DNA of 8,335 nt from Deltaproteobacteria bacterium (GTDB lineage: Bacteria; Desulfobacterota; Desulfobaccia; Desulfobaccales; 0-14-0-80-60-11): positions 1 to 8,335 of the forward strand of contig JAKAGH010000127.1 of NCBI GenBank assembly GCA_021817645.1. Direction: 5' to 3'. Positions 5,977-8,335 of this stretch are shown here, in pieces (the stretch's first letter is position 1; every line of letters begins with the position of its first letter). Under the pieces are notes generated by a model. It worked only from the letters and a program-made list of their open reading frames with translations, did no database searches and was not told where the DNA came from. Made by a program: the position numbers and the translations under genes.

Positions 5977-7185
5977 TTAGGCATGCTCTGTGGGCAGCAC
6001 CGGGAATCTCTTGACGAAATAGAGATAGGCCATGAGTTCAACGGCCAGGATTCCCAAGGTGATGAAAATTTCCGCAGGGGCCGGGAAATAGTGCCAGCCG
6101 GGACCCGGGCTATAGCCGATGAGAAAGGCATTGAAACGGTACAGGGACCCCGCCAGGAGCATGGCGATGGACGCCAGAAAAATGAAGCGGAGGTCCTGGC
6201 GCAGTCCCGGATTTACCAGCAGCAGCACCGGCACCAGGAACAGGAGGTTTTCCAGGACGAACATGAAACTCTGGAAACCGCTGGTAAAGACGGGGGCGCC
6301 CCGGAAAAGGAGGTCCGCAAAACGGACCGCCAGGTAGACCACGATGACCCAGGCCATGCCCACCGAGATGCGCCCCAGCATGGGGGTCTCAAAGGGCCGC
6401 TTGAAAGCCAGGGAGGAGAGGACGGATTCGAAGACGGTCACCGCAAAACCCATGGTGACGGCTGAAAGCAGAAAAAAGAAGGGCAGCAGGCCGGTTTGCC
6501 ACAGAGGCGAGAGCTTATGGCCGGCAATGATCATCAGCGTCCCCAGGGAAGATTGGTGCATAGTGGGCAACAGGATGCCCACCGCGGCAATGACCGGCAG
6601 CCACCGTTCCAGGCGATGCTGCCAGAGCGAGGCCTTTTTATTATTGGGGGATTTCTCTAGAATGGCAGGTAGCAGTTCGATCCACAGCACCATCACGTAG
6701 GCGCCGATACACAGGGCCACTTCCACCAGAACGGAGTTGAAATTGACCGTCCAGGGCAGGAACAGCTTATAGCCGTTCCAATAGCGCCCGATGTCCAGAA
6801 AGATGGCCAGGCCTGCCAGAGTGTAACCGAAAACACTGGTGAGTACGGCGGAGCGCACCACGGGGTGGTACTCCCAGTGGTTGAAGGCATAAACCAGGAG
6901 GGCCATGGCATAGCCGCCGCAGCCCAGGGCAGTGCCCACCAGGACGTCATAGGTAATCCAGATGCCCCAGGGATAGCCGTCGCTCAGGTTAGTGACTGCT
7001 CCCAGCCCCGCGGCATAGCGGTAGAGCATCAGGATAATCCCGATCAAGGCCAGGGCTGCCAGAACCAGAAACGGTTTGGTGATCAGGTTGCCGCCCACCG
7101 GTTTGAATTCGTGCCGGGACCGGGCCTGGGCCGCGGCCAGGGACGACCTGCTGGCTTGATTTGTACCTGAAGATTTATCAGTCAT
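5977..7185 (-). CDS. hybB: Hydrogenase membrane subunit HybB (NrfD/PsrC-like family)
   Basis: This polytopic inner-membrane subunit passes electrons between the iron-sulfur protein HybA and the quinone pool. The 402 residues contain about ten hydrophobic helices (roughly 38-58, 82-101, 112-133, 150-174, 195-214, 230-256, 272-290, 305-325, 333-355 and 372-391) after a hydrophilic cytoplasmic N-terminus of about 35 residues. Recognisable HybB features are YPWGIWITYDVLVGTALGCG (71-90), DIGRYWN (131-137), LPTMHQSSLGTL (206-217) and HYFPAPAEIFIT (365-376). There is no haem-binding cytochrome b pattern, as expected for this family. A GGGGGT ribosome binding site precedes the ATG, and hybA ends 14 nt upstream. 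In E. coli hydrogenase-2 the equivalent protein is needed for menaquinone reduction and has been linked to proton movement. The same role is inferred here. Confidence 0.95.
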   Translation of the reverse strand: MTDKSSGTNQASRSSLAAAQARSRHEFKPVGGNLITKPFLVLAALALIGIILMLYRYAAGLGAVTNLSDGYPWGIWITYDVLVGTALGCGGYAMALLVYAFNHWEYHPVVRSAVLTSVFGYTLAGLAIFLDIGRYWNGYKLFLPWTVNFNSVLVEVALCIGAYVMVLWIELLPAILEKSPNNKKASLWQHRLERWLPVIAAVGILLPTMHQSSLGTLMIIAGHKLSPLWQTGLLPFFFLLSAVTMGFAVTVFESVLSSLAFKRPFETPMLGRISVGMAWVIVVYLAVRFADLLFRGAPVFTSGFQSFMFVLENLLFLVPVLLLVNPGLRQDLRFIFLASIAMLLAGSLYRFNAFLIGYSPGPGWHYFPAPAEIFITLGILAVELMAYLYFVKRFPVLPTEHA

Positions 7186-7199
7186 TATAGACCCCCAGT

Positions 7200-8165
7200 T
7201 TAGGGCAACTCATGGCCGGTGGTGTTTTTATAAATCAGATAAAAGAGGCCGCCCAGAACGACGTAAGGAACGATCATCCCTTTATATAGAGTATGGTACA
7301 GGGTTTCGGAGTGGCTCGCCTGGGAGCCGGGGGGCAACTGCGGGAGCCCCAGTTGGTTGAAGGGGACGTTGGCCAGCATGAGAACCTGGGTGCCGCCGCC
7401 TTCTTGAGCCCCGTAGATGTGATTGAGATACGGCGTCACCTTGCGCGGGGTTTTGTCGTGCGAATCCACCCTTCGTAGCGGGTATTCCGCCATCTGTCCC
7501 GGTTTCAGGGCCAGGCGCCGTTTGGCCTCCTTCATGAGGTCCTGGACGTTGCCGAAAATGGAGGCGCCGGTGGGGCAGAACTCGCAGCAGGCCGCATAGC
7601 CGCCCTGGGGGAAGCGATGGGCGCAAAGCTGGCATTTGACGATCTGGGGAAAGGCCTGGTCCCACTGGAACTTGGGGACGTTGTAAGGGCAGGCAATCTG
7701 GCAGTAACGGCAGCCGATGCAGTTATTCTTGTTATAGCGCACCACCCCGGTGTTCGGGTCTTTGGTGAGGGCCGATACCGGGCAGGCGGAGACGCAGGAA
7801 GGATCGACGCAATGCATGCAGAGGCGCCTGATGTAGGAGTAGCCGTTTTTCTCCTGATCCTTGGCCACGCCGGTGCCGTTGGTATAAAGCTTGACAATAT
7901 TGATGGTTTTGGCGGACAGATCCACGGGATCGTCCCAAATGTTGTCGGGGTGGTAGTGATCAGGGGGCAGATGGTTGTATTCCTTGCAGGCGGTCATGCA
8001 GGCTTTGCAACCGATGCAGACCGTGGCGTCATAGAGAATACCCTGGGCGTCGGGCAGGAGATGCACCGGCTCTCGAGCCAGACCCGGCACCGGGGTGAGG
8101 TTGGACGCCAACATCAGGCCCCCACTGGCGGACACCTTGAGAAAATCTCGGCGGCTGAGTCCCAT
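7200..8165 (-). CDS. hybA: Hydrogenase iron-sulfur subunit HybA, Tat-exported
   Basis: This periplasmic ferredoxin-like subunit relays electrons from the HybOC dimer to HybB. The 321 residues start with a twin-arginine signal, LSRRDFLKVSASGG (3-16), with probable cleavage near residue 30 (PGLA-RE). Four cysteine groups predict four [4Fe-4S] clusters: C50/C53/C56/C60, C116/C119/C124/C128, C149/C152/C155/C159, and a fourth group drawn from C178, C181, C193, C194 and C197. These lie in two interleaved ferredoxin-type domains, as in HybA, DmsB and NrfC relatives. A C-terminal membrane anchor follows at about 297-313 (IVPYVVLGGLFYLIY), a feature of HybA. The ATG is only 3 nt after the hybO stop, with AAGGA inside the end of hybO, so translation is probably coupled. 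Confidence 0.96.
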   Translation of the reverse strand: MGLSRRDFLKVSASGGLMLASNLTPVPGLAREPVHLLPDAQGILYDATVCIGCKACMTACKEYNHLPPDHYHPDNIWDDPVDLSAKTINIVKLYTNGTGVAKDQEKNGYSYIRRLCMHCVDPSCVSACPVSALTKDPNTGVVRYNKNNCIGCRYCQIACPYNVPKFQWDQAFPQIVKCQLCAHRFPQGGYAACCEFCPTGASIFGNVQDLMKEAKRRLALKPGQMAEYPLRRVDSHDKTPRKVTPYLNHIYGAQEGGGTQVLMLANVPFNQLGLPQLPPGSQASHSETLYHTLYKGMIVPYVVLGGLFYLIYKNTTGHELP

Positions 8166-8168
8166 AGG

Positions 8169-8335
8169 CTAGTCCTTCTTGGTCTCGGAGCCGGTAGTGG
8201 ATTTTTCTCTGCCCAATTTCAAGGCAGTTACTGCGGCCGCGCCCGCGGCCACTCCGGCCAGACCAGCGGCAAGGCCCACAGCGGCGGCGGAGACGCCATG
8301 GCCCTCCGGGGCCGCGATAGGTGCAAACGCGGTGG
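8169..8335 (-). CDS. hybO: [NiFe] hydrogenase small subunit, C-terminal end (runs off right edge)
   Basis: The frame gives 54 residues ending in TAG at 8171-8169. It begins TAFAPIAAPEGHGV, then a glycine/alanine-rich hydrophobic segment of about 25 residues (roughly 14-39 of the fragment), then a charged cytoplasmic tail ending SETKKD. This is the layout of the C-terminal membrane anchor of Tat-exported hydrogenase small subunits, after the three iron-sulfur cluster domains. Its place directly before hybA, with the full hybA-B-C-D order following, identifies it as the HybO position. The fragment shows no cluster cysteines because they lie upstream, outside the window, as do the signal peptide and the operon promoter. 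Confidence 0.86.
   Translation of the reverse strand, partial: TAFAPIAAPEGHGVSAAAVGLAAGLAGVAAGAAAVTALKLGREKSTTGSETKKD

Noticed and set aside
5905..6465. A 186-codon plus-strand open frame antisense to the hybB 3' region
   Set aside because: Highly charged low-complexity shadow of a membrane-protein gene, with no motif or start signal; hybB on the opposite strand is certain.

Overview
The window looks like a chromosomal segment from an anaerobic or facultatively H2-using Gram-negative bacterium, most plausibly a Desulfobacterota (delta-proteobacterial) lineage. The basis is a high-GC coding style, a periplasm-facing Hyb-type [NiFe] hydrogenase with a Tat signal, and intergenic regions rich in short repeats. 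The taxonomic assignment is inference from gene content and was not verified by any search.

Layout. Positions 1-1897 lie on the minus strand and hold, in transcription order, ribulose-phosphate 3-epimerase (rpe), an OppB/DppB-type ABC permease, and the first 41 codons of the partner OppC/DppC-type permease, which runs off the left edge. dtd (D-aminoacyl-tRNA deacylase) is divergent on the plus strand at 2118-2567. A tRNA-Phe(GAA) follows at 2880-2955 with a good -35 box, a GC-rich start region and a rho-independent terminator. From 3149 to the right edge everything is on the minus strand: the hydrogenase genes hybO (C-terminal end only), hybA, hybB, hybC and hybD, then a small AT-richer gene for a predicted secreted repeat protein.

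How the genes work together. HybO and HybC form the H2-oxidising heterodimer. HybA carries four predicted [4Fe-4S] clusters and HybB is the quinone-facing membrane subunit. Together they resemble E. coli hydrogenase-2, with the same gene order hybOABC-D. HybD is the endopeptidase expected to remove the 15-residue C-terminal tail of HybC. hybO to hybC are spaced by 3 to 24 nt, but hybD is separated from hybC by 235 nt that hold a long palindromic repeat element.

The least explained part of the window is intergenic. Four different gaps contain inverted-repeat elements: (A) an octamer array ending in a 20-bp perfect hairpin between the two permease genes; (B) two facing heptamer arrays bracketing the probable dtd promoter; (C) a REP-doublet-like pair of hairpins enclosed by an 11-bp perfect inverted repeat between dtd and tRNA-Phe; (D) a roughly 130-bp palindrome with a 16-bp perfect core between hybC and hybD. 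No complete new enzyme system or CRISPR array was found.
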